This document shows positions 26,851 to 39,100 of a DNA stretch of 64,000 nucleotides, piece by piece. The stretch spans positions 35,101,436 to 35,165,435 of the forward strand of contig NC_087068.1 in NCBI RefSeq assembly GCF_963678635.1. Direction: 5' to 3'. The notes under the pieces were generated by a model that searched no databases, was not told where the DNA came from, and saw only the letters and a program-made list of their open reading frames with translations. The position numbers and the translations under genes were made by a program. This DNA is from Symsagittifera roscoffensis. Taxonomy: Eukaryota; Xenacoelomorpha; Acoela; Convolutidae. The first letter of the stretch is position 1. Each line of letters starts with the position of its first letter.

Positions 26851-27066
26851 GGCTCTTTTCCAGTTCCCCCCCCTTTCAAACTCAATTTTGGAAAGTCTAT
26901 TTAACGTTGTCACAATGCAATGAAATTTGGCGTGGTGAACAAATCGACAATTCTGAACAGATTTGTTCTTCATACTTTACAGCGTAACATCACGCATTTA
27001 GCCGTAATAACACGTATAACAAACATAAAACTCGTTATTTTGAAAGGGGGGGACTGGAAAAGAGCC
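26851..27066 (+). mobile_element. hAT-type miniature element, family 1, intact ends
   Basis: Termini ggctcttttccagttcccc and ggggactggaaaagagcc, with a perfect 8-bp target duplication gaaaatgc at 26843-26850 and 27067-27074. It is the best preserved copy of this family in the window, 216 bp, non-coding. Confidence 0.93.
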
Positions 27067-27202
27067 GAAAATGCTTAAATATTGTTTTAAAATTGAAATT
27101 CAAATGAGGTGGGAACTGGAAAACAGCAACAAAGGGGTTTGATTAATATACAATTCGGGTCTACCCTCAGACCAAAATTTTTTGAAGAATTTATATTTCC
27201 TA

Positions 27203-27395
27203 TTGGATATGCCCCCCCCCCCACCTGCAACTTTCACAAGTAAATTCGTTGATCTTATTGTTACTAAAGTTGGTATGCATGCAGACTGATTAGACCATGA
27301 CAAACATATTTAGTCTTATAACCAACCCCGTAAAACTACTCGTTACAGCAAAAAATTGATGCTCGTGTGATTTGGGGCGAGGGGGGACAAGAGCC
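27203..27395 (-). mobile_element. hAT-type miniature element, family 3 (degraded)
   Basis: The right end ggggggacaagagcc and a left C-run followed by acctgcaa match the reverse complement of the element at 17667-17867. Interior blocks also match (cattgtt/gaccatgac/cgtaaaactactcgtta in reverse). The left terminus is decayed, so the start is approximate and no target duplication could be scored. Confidence 0.6.
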
Positions 27396-27421
27396 TGCAT
27401 AGAGATCAGAATCAACAAGAC

Positions 27422-27630
27422 GGCTCTTTTCCAGTCCCCCTCGTAAAATTACAAAACAAAGCTGTTCAAAAATTGTTCACACGACAACTTGTATGCTAGA
27501 AATGTTGTAGAAATTTGTTCAACTCTTCACGCTGACACGTTTGAATGCAGTTTATAACATCAAAAGTCATTTTAAAGAGACGTTCATACAATGAATTTCA
27601 GAAAAAATCAAAGGAAGAGCTGGAAGAGCC
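27422..27630 (+). mobile_element. hAT-type miniature element, family 2
   Basis: Termini ggctcttttccagtccccc and gagctggaagagcc. Flanks are aacaagac and aacaagat, 7 of 8 matching. The body contains cgtaaaattacaaaacaaag, a gttcaaaaattgttca block and a ctgacacgtttgaatgcagt block, which define family 2. It lies 26 bp from the family-3 copy. Confidence 0.88.
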
Positions 27631-27949
27631 AACAAGATTGCTCATATCAGGGAACAGCCCTGAATGTTTTAATTAAACTGCCCTTGAGGTCTAAGGACTA
27701 TTTTATTAGGCAACCAAAAATTCATACAATTTCAAAAAATGCATTGTCTAAGTTTATTTTAGAAAATGTAAACACCCCCCCCCCCCCCACCACACGCTAT
27801 ACGTTTTTTAACAAAGTTATTTAACTCGCTCATATTAGCCGTACTTGAAATTTGGGTTTGGCCGTCATTTTAAATAGGCTTTGGTAAATAGAGTTTGAAA
27901 AAGTCAAAGGAGAGAAGTGGAAAAAAGCAATAGCCGTAATAAGACTAAC

Positions 27950-28192
27950 AGGACGTGTGTGACTGCAGTCTGGAGGAAGAGAATCATGAGGGGGGTGAGG
28001 AGGATGAAGTGAGTGGTGACTAAAACCAGAGCGACCAGACCCACCATCCCAATGTGGTACTCAGTGTGCACATCCCGCTTCAACTGCCACAGCACCGCAA
28101 TCAGGCCAAACGACAGCAGGTGGATCTTCCATGCCAGGAAGTTCATCCAGCCCACAGTCTCTTCCGGACTGCACATCACGACACATTCAGGG
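27950..28192 (-). CDS. Internal exon of a multi-pass membrane protein gene
   Basis: GC-rich minus-strand block in AT-rich surroundings. The frame reads PECVVMCSPEETVGWMNFLA, then KIHLLSFGLIAVLWQLKRDV, then GMVGLVALVLVTTHFILLTP continuing to an FLQTAVTHV end: two or three membrane segments with a short charged loop. A donor T|GTTAGT ends the exon at 27950 in phase 2, matching the phase-2 acceptor of the exon at 18762-19005. The acceptor side is less certain: CAG at 28193-28195 is the outermost choice, a second CAG lies at 28169-28171. Neither is phase-compatible with the donor of the island at 31055, so an exon between them may be missing or too short to see. I do not recognise the family. Confidence 0.6.
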
Positions 28193-28283
28193 CTGCTCAA
28201 CGACTACCCGCTAACTTAGAGTTAGATGGTTAGAAGCAACCTCACATGGAGATGGAGCAGCTCCAAGGATTTTACAAAACCAA

Positions 28284-28495
28284 GGCTCTTTTCCAGCTCC
28301 CCCCTTTCAAAATACCGGGTTTTGTGTTTGTTTTACAAGTTATTACGGCTAAAAACTTAATGTTACGCTGTAAAGTAAGAAGAACAAATCTTTTCACACT
28401 TGTCGATTTTTTCACCACGCCAAATTTCATTGCATTTTGACAACAAAATAAGCACTTCATAATTGAAATTGAAAGGGGGGAACTAGAAAGGAGAC
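28284..28495 (-). mobile_element. hAT-type miniature element, family 1 (reverse orientation)
   Basis: Starts ggctcttttccagctcccc and ends in a worn aactagaaaggagac. Flanks aaaaccaa and aaaaacaa agree at 7 of 8. The interior is the reverse complement of the family-1 body. It lies within 100 bp of the exon at 27950-28192, on its upstream (intron) side. Confidence 0.82.
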
Positions 28496-28867
28496 AAAAA
28501 CAAAAATCACAGACGAAAAATTTCAAGATTTTTCACAGCGCTACCCAAAGAACTAGAATTTAAATAAAGTAGTGGAAGCAGGTAACGAATCTTCGGATAT
28601 TTTCAGTTTTCCCTCATATTGATTTTTTATGGCATATTCCAAGTTTTTACGCTTACCATCAACTAGTATTTCTTCTTTTTACTAAGAGCGGAAACAGGCA
28701 CTCGGAATAAATAACTTACAAATTTTGAGTTGATTTTGATCTCGAGAAACCAATTGTGAACAGCAAGCTTAAGCTTGTGATATGAGTTCTGAAAATTTTT
28801 AGGATAAAAAGTTAATTAACAAACAAAATTACAATTTTACTAGTTTTAGAATCGGCTCTTTGTAGTA

Positions 28868-28975
28868 GTTAGAACATAGTTGAAAGATAACCGAGGGATA
28901 AAGATCCCGGCCTGAGGGCACGAAGTGCCCGAGTGCAGCTCTTTTGTCCGAGGCCATCTTCAACTATGTTTTAAC
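28868..28975. mobile_element. Short foldback element with ~20-bp inverted ends
   Basis: The left end gttagaacatagttgaaaga is the near-exact reverse complement of the right end tcttcaactatgttttaac. Inside are two further hairpins, gggca/tgccc around cgaag and a gagggat/gatccc pair. The element is 108 bp and GC-richer than its flanks. No target duplication was certain. It could be a tiny DNA transposon or an extruding palindrome. Confidence 0.65.
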
Positions 28976-29148
28976 TGTTTAAGAGTATTTTTTTGCTCTT
29001 TCTGAAGGAAAGATGCCAGAAAATTGTGAAAGAGACCGGAAAAGTGCGCAAAACTATGCAATTGATTTCTTTTTTCATTCATGCGTTCTAATATTTTATT
29101 TTTCATTCATGCTTTGTCGTGAATGAACATGTGTGAAAGAGCAAAATC

Positions 29149-29347
29149 ATACTCTTCTCCAGTTTCCTACCCCTTCCTAACAAAACTGTTCAATAAGGCA
29201 ATTTGTATGTTAGAAATGCTGTAAAAGTTTATTCAATTGTTCACGATGACACGTTTTAGTGCAGTTTAGAACATGGAAAGTCATTTTAAATAGAATTTCA
29301 AATAATAAATTTCAGAAAAAAATCGAAGGGAGAACTGGAAAAGAGCC
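29149..29347 (+). mobile_element. hAT-type miniature element, family 2 (worn left end)
   Basis: The right end gagaactggaaaagagcc is good; the left end reads tactcttctccag. The body matches family 2 (aaaactgttcaataaggcaa, a gacacgttttagtgcagttt block, a tcattttaaatag block). The flanks do not match convincingly, so the left boundary is approximate. Confidence 0.7.
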
Positions 29348-29584
29348 TAGTTCATACCTAGTTCACAAACTGGTTCTCATGAAAAAAATTTTCAAGACTC
29401 TGTTGCCGTACATCGTAACATCACTAGTTTAGCCAAAATAGCAAAAAAAAAAAGAATTAAAAACTTGAAACGCAGTGGAAAAGTGGAAACCTGCTTTTAA
29501 ATGATCATTTTGAAAATTTCATGTAAGCATCAACGCGTTAAAATATTTTTTCAACCTGGAATTCAAATGTGAACGAAATAAAAA

Positions 29585-30120
29585 TAAGAAAGCTCGTATC
29601 AGGGTGAAGCCTTGAATGTTCCGACTGCCTTTTAAGGTTTATGGAGCAGCAGTAATAACATCAAAAAAATAAATGAAATAAAATAAAATGAAAATTTTTT
29701 TTTCTAAAATTTGAAATTTTTTTAATGAAAATCATCCCCCCACACGCCATATAAATACAAAAAGAGAGATTTCGTTCCTTGTAACCAATAAGCTTTGTTC
29801 AACTAATTTGGAACGATTTATAAGACGGATTAAATCTCCGCTTACGCGTTAATAGCGCGAATTATATCGCGCGTTAATTGTCCCAAGTTGGTCAAAATCG
29901 CAATCTTTCATAACTTTACAAAAAATGATCACAGATAAAATATCTTTTCAAATTTGAGCTCAGGACAACAATGCCTTTTGAATGATATTTAAAAATTCCG
30001 TCAAAAATGGCTAGTTAAAAAGTCGAAATTTGTCTGAAGAAAAAAAAAACCCACCCCGAGCACAAATATTCCGTTACTTTCGTATCGAAAGTCGGAACAA
30101 TAATCCAATCCATTCAAGAC
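29585..30120. repeat. Dispersed repeat R, diverged copy
   Basis: Shares ordered blocks with 40880-41480, 42050-42620, 44220-44790 and 49985-50780: cttgaatgttccgactgcc, an aaaatatcttttcaaattt block, and accc...gagcacaaatattccgtt followed by a tcgaaagtcgg block. No coding region is visible. Confidence 0.6.
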
Positions 30121-30695
30121 GCCTCTTCGCCCCACTCCCAAGTTTGGATTGCAGTTAATATTTACCGTTTTCATAATGCAATGGAAATTTCCATTTGTGA
30201 ACAAAAGTTCACAACATTTGCGAGCAAAAGTTTTTGAACATTTTTGAACAAAGTGAACATTTGCTGTACAAAGGTCTCATACGTTTATCTTGAACATTTT
30301 TCATTAAAAGCTTCGCTGTGAAACTCGGTAAAATACGCGTTTCTTCAAAAATCATCAGCCTGAGCTCAATACACTACATAAAAAATTGAATGGAACTTTT
30401 GGGATGGATGTTAACTTGGTTCTAAGTTGGAATTTTTAGCCAACCTGAATCGAACGTCTTACTAGTGAGTGGGGGTTAACTTGATCCTTTTCAGTTTGTA
30501 AGATATCTATAAATTAGGTCTGCTTGTTTTCTATGTTAATTGAGCTTAAGATTGAGCCATGAATGCTGCATGCTGCTTGACCCTGAAACAAAAACATCAA
30601 TCATTGCTTCCTTTTTTCATACCCTCTGAATATGCTACTCCATTCGAAACTATGAATAATTGTCAAATTTAACTGTTAGCGTTAAATAAATATAG

Positions 30696-30878
30696 GGCTC
30701 TTTTCCAGTTTTCCACTTTATCGCAAAAATACAATCGCAAAAACTGCTGAAAAATTGTTCATGCCCCAATTTATTTTAAAGAAAAATTGTGTTCTCTCAT
30801 TCACGCAGTTTGAAAAACGTCATTTTGAAAACTGTTTTCTTAAAGAGCCTTAGGAAAATGTGGGGCTAGAAAAAAGCC
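30696..30878 (+). mobile_element. hAT-type miniature element, family 2 (diverged)
   Basis: Termini ggctcttttccagttttcc and tggggctagaaaaaagcc. Flanks aaatatag and aaacttag agree at 6 of 8. The body keeps gctgaaaaattgttcatg and a cattttgaaaa block of family 2. Confidence 0.72.
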
Positions 30879-31054
30879 AAACTTAGCCACCGTTCCATTC
30901 ATGTCAAAAAGGTTAATACAATTTCAAGAGAAGTTTCGGAGAAGGCCATTAAGCAGAAAGTAGTGTCTTATGTGCCCTAGAAGAGCCTGCCTCAAATGGT
31001 ACAGTGTGCTATGACATAGTATGTTATCGCTGGGTGTGTTGTGGTTGGTACTAC

Positions 31055-31215
31055 CTGTGAGCATGAGTGTCTGGTAGTGGCCCTCTTCTGGGTTGTATAC
31101 CCGGATGACGTGGATGCAGCCGATGATTGCAAACACTACTATCTGCAGGTGGAAAGTGGAGATCCACGCCTGCATACGTCTCAAACTGATATCCATGTTC
31201 AACTTCTCTTCTTCT
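31055..31215 (-). CDS. Putative 5' or internal exon of the membrane protein gene
   Basis: Minus-strand block, GC-richer than its flanks. It reads an acidic EEEEKLN, then MDISLRRMQAWISTFHLQIV, then VFAIIGCIHVIRVYNPEEGH, then YQTLMLT, ending at a donor ACAG|GTAGTA at 31055/31054 in phase 1. One membrane segment (QIVVFAIIGCIHVI) is preceded by a basic stretch. The 5' boundary is uncertain: either an acceptor CTACAAG near 31215 or a start at the Met codon about 31197-31202. Order and strand agree with the exons at 27950 and 18762, but the phase-1 donor does not fit the visible acceptor of the next exon. That it belongs to the same gene is inference. Confidence 0.5.
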
Positions 31216-31539
31216 TCTTGTAGTAATATTGCTCAAGCAAATAGATCAGAAGAGCTACGAAGCAAAATAGGTTTAATCTGTGTAAACGTCGACCACTTTT
31301 GTTGCGACTTTCGGTGAAAATGCGGGAGAAACAATGACTTTAACTCAATCACATTTGACTTCTGACTTCAATCCAAACATGCTGCGGATGACTCATTAAG
31401 TGGAAGGCCAGCCGCGGGAATTAGAAAATAATTAGCTACCAAAAAATCAGTGTCACTAAATTACTAGACTCATCAAGTCTCGAGTCTTCACGTTTTCTCA
31501 CTAGAATGCCTCACGACTAGCGGCAAAAAATTTGCCTGA

Positions 31540-32670
31540 AATTTTTTCACTTTTTTCAATCTACTCTATCGATTTCTTTAAAAGCTGGTACCAATGAAAA
31601 TTCCGCCAACTACCCTGTGTGCCCGCATAAATCTCTAGGCGAAAAATACCCTCACAAATAAGAGATTTTGAGTTCAACGGATAGAACAGGTGGTGGGAAG
31701 CTCCCATGCATTAGCGGCTACGCCCAAATATTTGGCTCTTTTCCAGTTCCCCCCTTTCAAGTTCAATTTTGAAAAGTCTATTTAACCTTGTCACAATGCA
31801 ATGAAAATCGACAATTCTGAACGCGTGATGAATAAATCGACAATTCTGAACAGATTAGTTCTTCATACTTTACAGCGTAACATCGCACGCATTTAGCCGT
31901 AATAACACGTAAAACAAATTTAAAACTCGGTATTTTGAAAAGAGGGAACTGTAAAAGAGCCAAGTTTTTTACGCAAAAAGTTATGGCCTTCGGCAAAGTC
32001 AACTTTTCGAGTTTTTGCTGTTTTGATCTGAAATATTGGTTTCATTGATTACGCCAAAAAATTTTTAGACAAGTAATGACCCTTGGAAAACTCAAGTTTT
32101 CAATATTTTGACGGTTTTCTGAAACTTTTTCAATTTTCTCAGAAAAAATCTACCAAATCTGAGATTGAGGTTTCAATCAAGCTTCTGGCTTTTGCACCGT
32201 TTTTTCCAACTCTTTGATTTTTCTCGGAAACTACCACTTTAAGTATAAGGTTATGGTATCAAGGGGTGAAACAGTTCTGGGAAGCTCCGCTGAATAAGCG
32301 GTTACGCCTAAACTTTTTCGCACAAGTTAGGACCCTCGAAATTTCCAATTTTCGAACTTAGACCGTTTTTTGAATCTTTGACTTTTCTCGAAAACTACCC
32401 ACTCAAATCTGAGATTTTGTGTTCAATGGAAACGGGTTGTGGAAAGCTTCCCGGTTTTAGCAGCTTAGCCCATTTTATTACGAGAAAACTGATTATCCTC
32501 AAAAAAGTCATGCTTGTGACTTTTCGACAGTTTTTTTAAACTCTGACTTTTCTCGGAAACTACTCGCCCATACCTGAGATTTTGGTTTCAATTAATGGAA
32601 TGGGTTGTGGGAAGCTCTCCGGCATAATTGGCTACGCTCAAAAATTTTTATCAAAATATTTACGCCTTTC
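31540..32670. repeat. Diverged ~165-bp repeats
   Basis: Phrases such as gagattttg(g)tttcaa, a ggttgtgg(g)aagct phrase, and ctttgacttttctcg(g)aaactac recur. Examples are 31661, 32161, 32411 and 32576; the last two are 165 bp apart. Interrupted by the miniature element at 31734. A reverse-complement relative lies around 46320-46900. Confidence 0.55.
31734..31961 (+). mobile_element. hAT-type miniature element, family 1
   Basis: Termini ggctcttttccagttcccc and gaactgtaaaagagcc. The interior matches family 1 and has a small internal duplication of the aatcgacaattctgaac segment. Flanks aaatattt and aagttttt agree at 6 of 8. Confidence 0.78.
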
Positions 32671-33139
32671 GAAAAAATCAAATTATGTTTTTTTTTGTTT
32701 TTTTTTGAATTTTTTAATTTGCCTAAAAATTTTTGAATTTGCCTATTGCATCAGTACAAAAAATTCAAAAATCATTAAACAGATATTTTCAGCTCAAGCT
32801 GCGTTCTAGTTTTTTGAAGCTAAATAAAGGAAAAGAGGCAACTGCAGCGTCTGAAGATACGAAAATCTATAGAAATTCAACAAAACTTGATGATTCTGAA
32901 ACGCTTTGACCCTTCAGCTTTTTTATAGTTCCCCAAACTGTAATATAATTTTTTTAAATTTTATGAGTATCATGAAAACCGTCGAATTAGTTCAATTCTA
33001 AAACCAAACCTTTTTGTCTTTGCTCTCCGCGTTGATCATCTTGCAAAACTCGGCGAGTAACTTTTTGATTTTGTCGGTCGCAGAAAAATTAATTCCGCAT
33101 TCTGCAATCAAAATCTACAGTCTCGACAGGGTTCAAGTC
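32671..33139. other. AT-rich spacer before the minisatellite
   Basis: No gene or RNA recognised. T-rich runs near 32690 and mixed sequence to the start of the cgcggc-type repeats. Confidence 0.4.
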
Positions 33140-36100
33140 ACGACCAAACTATGAAAAAACCGTAACTCGCTCGCGATACTCGAAAAATTAGTCGCTGTGA
33201 TCGAAAAAAAGTTGCGCCGGTCGATAAATTGCTCGCGGTATGGTCGAAAAATTAGTCGCGGTGGTCGGAAAATTAGTCGCGGCGGTTTAAAAATTGGTCG
33301 CTGCGGTCAAAACCTATCTGCGGTGGTCAGAAAATTAGTCACGGCAATAGAACCAATAGTCGGTGCCTGGTCAAAACATTAGTCGCGGCAGTCGAATCAG
33401 TCGCGACGTGGTCGAAAAATAAGTCACGGCAGTCGAAAAATTAGTCGCGGTCTAGTCGAAAAATTTGTCGCTGCGGTCGAAATAGTCGCGGCATGGTCAA
33501 AAAATATTTGCGATGGTCGAAATTTAGACGCGGCATGGTCGAAAATTAGTCGCGGCGGTGGAAACTTTAGTGTTGGCGATAAAAAAATTAGTCGCAGCAT
33601 GATTCGCGGCGGTCAAAAAACTAGTCACGGCGGACAAAAAAAAACTGTCGCGGCATTCAAAAAATTCGCCGCAGCATAGTCAAAAAATTGCTTTGGTCTA
33701 AAAAAAGTCGCGGCATGGCCAAAAAATTAATCGCGGAGGTGGAAAAATAAGTAAAAAAAAGGGGCAGTATAGTCAAACATTTAGTCACGACGGTCAAAAA
33801 ACTAGTCCCGGCGGTTAATTCAGTCACGGCATGGTAGAAAAAGAAGTCGCAAGAGTCGAATTATTCGCTGTAAGGTCAAAAAATTAGTCACGGCCTGGTC
33901 AAAAACAAGTCCCGGTGGTCGAAAAATCAGTCGCGGCAGCCAAAAAATTAGTATGGTCGAAAAATTAGTAGCGGCGATTGAAAACTTAGTCAGGTCCGTC
34001 ATGGTCGAAAAATTAGTAGCGGCGGTTGAAAACTTAGTCAGGTCCGTCGAAAAATCAAAGGCGACGGTCAAAAAACTAGTCGCGGCATGTTAAAAAAATT
34101 GGTCGCGGGGGTCAAAAACTTAATCGCGGCGGTCGAAAAACTAGTCGAGTCAGTCGCGGCGTGGTCGAAAAATAAGTCGTGGTGGTGGATTAGTCGCGGC
34201 ATGGTCGAAGCATTAGTCGAGGCTTGGTCAAAAAACTAGTCGCAGCGGTCGAAAAATTGGTAGCGGCCGTCGAAAAATTAATTGCGGCGGTCGAAAAATT
34301 AATTGCGGCGGTCGAAAAATTAGTCTCGGCCTGGTCGAAAAATTTTTCGCTGCGGTCGAAATAGTCGCGGCATGGTCAAAAAAAAATTTGGGGTGGTCGA
34401 AATTTAGTCGCGGCATGGTCAAAAAATTAGTCGCGGCGGTGAAAACTTTAGTATTGGCGATAAAAAAATTAGTCGAAGCATAAATCGTGGCGGTCAAAAA
34501 CTAGTCCCGGCGGACAAAAAAAAAACAGTCGCGGCATTCAAAAAATTCGCCGCAGCATAGTCGAAAAAATTGCTTTGGTCTAAAAAAAAGTCGCGGCATG
34601 GCCAAAAAATTAATCGCGGAGGTGGAAAAATAAGTAAAAAAAAGTCGCAGCATAGTCAAACATTTAGTCACGACGGTCAAAAAACTAGTCCCGGCGGTCA
34701 ATTCAGTCACGGCATGGTAGAAAAAGAAGTCGCAAGGGTCGAATTATTCGCTGTAAGTTCAAAAAGTTAGTCACGGCCTGGTCAAAAACAAGTACCGGTG
34801 GTCAAAAAATCAGTCGCGGCAGTAAAAAAAAATTCGCTGCGGCATGGTCGAAAAAATAGTAGCGATTGTCGAAAAATTAGTCGAGTCCGTCAAAAAATCA
34901 AAGGCGACGGTCAAAAACCTAGTCGCGGCGGTAGCAAAATTAGTCGCACCATGGTCAAAACATTAGTCGCGGCAGTCGAATCAGTCGCGGCGTGGTCGAA
35001 AAAATAGTCACGGCAGTCGAAAAATTAGTCGCCGCCATGTCGAAAAATTTGTCGCTGCGGTTGAAATAGTCGCAGCATGGTCAAAAAATTGTTTGCGATG
35101 GTCGAAATTTAGACGCGGCATGGTCTAAAATTAGTCGCGGTGGTGGAAATTTTATGGTTGGCGACAAAAAAATTAATCGCAGCATGAATCGCGGCGGTCA
35201 AAAAACCAGTCCCGGCGGACAAAAAAAAACAGTCGCGGCATTCAAAAAATTCGCCGCAGCATAGTCGAAAAAACTGCTTTGGTCTAAAAAAAAGTCGCGG
35301 CATGGCCAAAAATTAATCGCGGAGGTGGAAAAATAAGTAAAAAAAAGTCGCAGCATAGTCAAACATTTAGTCACGATGGTCAAAAAACTAGTCCCGACGG
35401 TCAATTCAGCCCGGCATGGTAGAAAAAGAAGTCGCAAGGGTCAAATTATTCGCTGTAAGGTCAAAAAATTAGTCACGGCCTGGGTCAAAAAATCAGTCGC
35501 GGCAGTACAAAAACTGGCTGCGGCATGATCAAAAAATTAGTAACGGTTGTCGAAAAATTAGTCAAGTCCGTCAAAAAATCAAAGGCGACGGTCAAAAAAC
35601 TAGTGCCGGTGGTCAAAAAATCAGTCGCGGCAGCAAAAAAAATTAGCTGCGGCATGGTCAAAAAGTTAGTAGCGGTTGTCGAAAAATTAGTCAAGTCCGT
35701 CAAAAAATCAAAGGCGACGGTCAAAAAACTAGTCGCGGCGGTAGCTAAATTAGTCGCACCATGGTCAAAACATTAGTCGCGGCAGTCGAATCAGTCGCGG
35801 CGTGGTCGAAAAATTAGTCACGGCAGTCAAAAAATTAGTCGCGGCCTAGTCGAAAAATTTGTCGCTGCGGTCGAAATAGTCGCGGCATGGTCAAAAAGTT
35901 ATTTGCGATGGTCGAAGTTTAGACGCGGCGTGGTCGAAAATTAGTCGCGGCGGTCGAAACTTAAGTGTTGGCGATAAAAAAATTATTCGCAGCAAGAATC
36001 GCGGCGGTGAATAAAACCAGTCCCGGCGGACAAAAAAAAACAACCGCGGCTTTCAAAAAATTCGCCGCAGCATAGTCAAAAAAATTGCTTTGGTCTATAA

Positions 36101-39100
36101 AAAGTCGCGGCATGGCCAAAAAATTAATCGCGGACGCGGAAAAATAAGTTTAAAAAAGTCGCAGCATAGTCAAACATTTAGTGACGACGGTCAAAAAACT
36201 ATTCCCGGCGGTCAATTCAGTCACGGCATGGTAGGAAAAGAAATCGCAAGGGTCGAATTATTCGCTGTAAGGTCAAACAGTTAGTCACGGCCTGGTCAAA
36301 AACAAGTCCCGGTGGTCAAAAAATCAGTCGCGGCAGTAAAAAAAATTTGCTGCGGCATGGTCGAAAAAATAGTAGAGGATGTCAAAAAATTAGTCAAGTC
36401 CGTCAAAAAATCAGAGGCGACGGTCAAAAAACTAGTCGCTGCATGTTAAAAAAAATTGGTCGCGGCGGTCAAAAATTTACTCGCGGCGGTCGAAAAACTA
36501 GTCGAATCAGTCGCGAAGTGGTCGGAAAATAAGTCGCGGTGGTGGATTAGTCGCGGCATGGTCGAAGCATTAGTCGAGGCCTGGTCGAAAAACTAGTCGC
36601 AGCGGTCGAAAAGTTGGTAGCGGCGGTCGAAACATTAATTGCAGCGGTCGAAAAATTAACCGCAGCCCGGTCGAAAAATTTGTCGCTGCGGTCGAAATAG
36701 TCGCGGCCTGGTCAAAAAAAAAATTGCGGTGGTCGAAATTTAGCCGCGGCATGGTCGAAAAATTAGTCGCGGCGGTGGAAACATTAGTGTTGGCGATAAA
36801 AAAATTAGTTGCAGCATGAATCGCGGTGGTCAAAAAACTAGTCCCGGCGGACATAAAAAAAACAGTCGCGGCATTCAAAAAATTCGGCCCAGCATAGTCG
36901 AAAAAATTGCTTTGGTCTAAAAAAAGTCGCGGCATGGCCAAAAAATTAATCGTGGAGGTGGAAAATTAAGTGAAAAAAAAATCGCAGCATAGTCAAACGA
37001 TTAGTCACGACGGTCAAAAAACTAGTCCCGGCGGTCAATTTAGTCACGGCATGGTAGAAAAAGAAGTCGAAAGGGTCGAAATATTCGCTGTAAGGTCAAC
37101 AATTTAGTCATGGCCTGGTCAAAAACAAGTCCCGGTGGTCAAAAAATCAGTCGCGCCAGTAGTAAAATTCGCTGCGGCATGGTCAAAATCTGGTAGCAGT
37201 TGTCAAAAAATTAGTCAAGTCCGTCAAAAAATCAAAGGCGACGGTCAAAAAACTAGTCGCGGCATGTTAAAAAAATTGGTCACAGTGGTCAAAATTTAAT
37301 CGCGGCGGTCGAAAAACTAGTCGAATCAGTCGCGGCGTGGTCGAAAAATAAGTCGCGGTGGTGGATTAGTCGCGGCATGGTCGAAGCATTAGTCGAGGCC
37401 TGCTCAAAAAACAGTCGTGGCATTCAAACAATTCGCCGCAGCATAATCGAGAAACTGCTTTGGTCTAAAGAAAGTTGCGGCATGGCCAAAAAACTAATCG
37501 CGGAGGTGGAAAAATAAGTAAAAAAAAAGGGGCAGTATAGTCAAACATTTAGTCACGACGGTCAAAAAACTAGTCCCGGCGGTTAACTCAGTCACGGCAT
37601 GGTAGAAAAAGAAATCGCAAGGGTCAAATTATTCGCTGTAAGGTCAAAAAAATTAGTCACGGCTTGGTCAAAAAGAAGTCCCGGTGGTCGAAAAATCAGT
37701 CGCGGCAGCCAAAAAAATAGTATGGTCGAAAAATTAGTAGCGGCGATTGAAAACTTAGTCAGGTCCATCATGGTCGAAAAATTAGTAGCGGCGGTTGAAA
37801 ACTTAGTCAGGTCCGTCTTGGTCAAAAAACTAGTCGCAGCGGTCAAAAAGTTGGTAGCGGCGGTCGAAAAATTAATTGCGGCGGTCGAAAAATTAACCGC
37901 GGCCTGGTCGAAAAATTTGTCGCTGCGGTCGAAATAGTCGCGGCCTGGTCAAAAAAAAAATTTGTGGTGGTCGAAATTTAGCCGCGGCATGGTCAAAAAA
38001 TTAGTCGCGGCGGTGGAAACTTTAGTGTTGGTGATAAAAAAATTAGTCGCAGCATGAATCGCGGTTGTCAAAAAACTTGTCCCGGCGGACAAAAAAAACA
38101 GTCGCGGCATTCAAAAAATTCGCCGCAGCATGGTCGAAAAATTGCTTTGGTCTAAAAAAAGTTGCGGCATGGCCAAAAAATTAATCGTGGAGGTGGAAAA
38201 ATTAGTTAAAAAAAGTCGCAGCATAGTCAAACATTTAGTCACGACGGTCAAAAAACTAGTCCCGGCGGTCAATTCAGTCACGGTATGGTAGAAAAAGAAG
38301 TCGAAAGGGTCGAAATATTCGCTGTGAGGTCAACAATTTAGTCACGGCCTGTTCAAAAACAAGTCCCGGTGGTCAAAAAATCAGTCGCGCCAGTAGAAAA
38401 AATCGCTGCGGCTTGGTCAAAATCTGGTAGCGGTTGTCAAAAAATTAGTCAAGTCCGTCAAAAAATCAAAGGCGACGGTCAAAAAACTAGTCGCGGCATG
38501 TTAAAAAAATTGGTCACGGCGGTCAAAAATTTAATCGCGGCGGTCGAAAAACTAGTCGAATCAGTCGCGGCGTGGTCGAAAAATTAGTCGCGGCGGTGGA
38601 TTAGTCGCGGCATGGTCGAAGCATTAGTCGAGGCTTGGTCAAAAAACTAGTCGCAGCGGTCGAAAAATTGGTAGCGGCGGTCGAAAAATTAATTGCGGCG
38701 GTCAAAGAAAAATTAGTCGCGGCCTGGTCGAAAAATTTGTCGCTGCGGTCGAAATAGTCGCGGCATGGTCAAAAAAACAATTTGCGGTGGTCGAAACTTA
38801 GTCGCGGCATGGTCGAAAAATTAGTCCCGCGCGGGGCAAACTTTAGTATTGGCGGTTAAAAAAAATTAGTCGCAGCATGAGCAAAAACTTCGGTAAAAAA
38901 CTAGTCCCGGCGGACTAAAAACATTCACGGCATTCAAAAAAACCGCCGCAGCATGGTCGAAAAAAAATTGCTGGTGTTTTAAAAAATTCGTGGCATGGCC
39001 GAAAAAATTGTCGCGGCGGTGGAATAATTAGTACAGAAAAGTCGCAGCATGGTCAAAAGTTTAGTCGAGACGGTCAAAAAACTGATCCCGGCGGTCAATT

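Noticed and set aside
28192-31055. Direct splicing of the island at 31055 to the exon at 28192
   Set aside because: Donor phase 1 does not fit the visible acceptors of the next island, so I did not propose the join.
33820-38587. Many 60-125-codon frames in the minisatellite
   Set aside because: They follow from the 21-bp period and are not conserved between the higher-order units.
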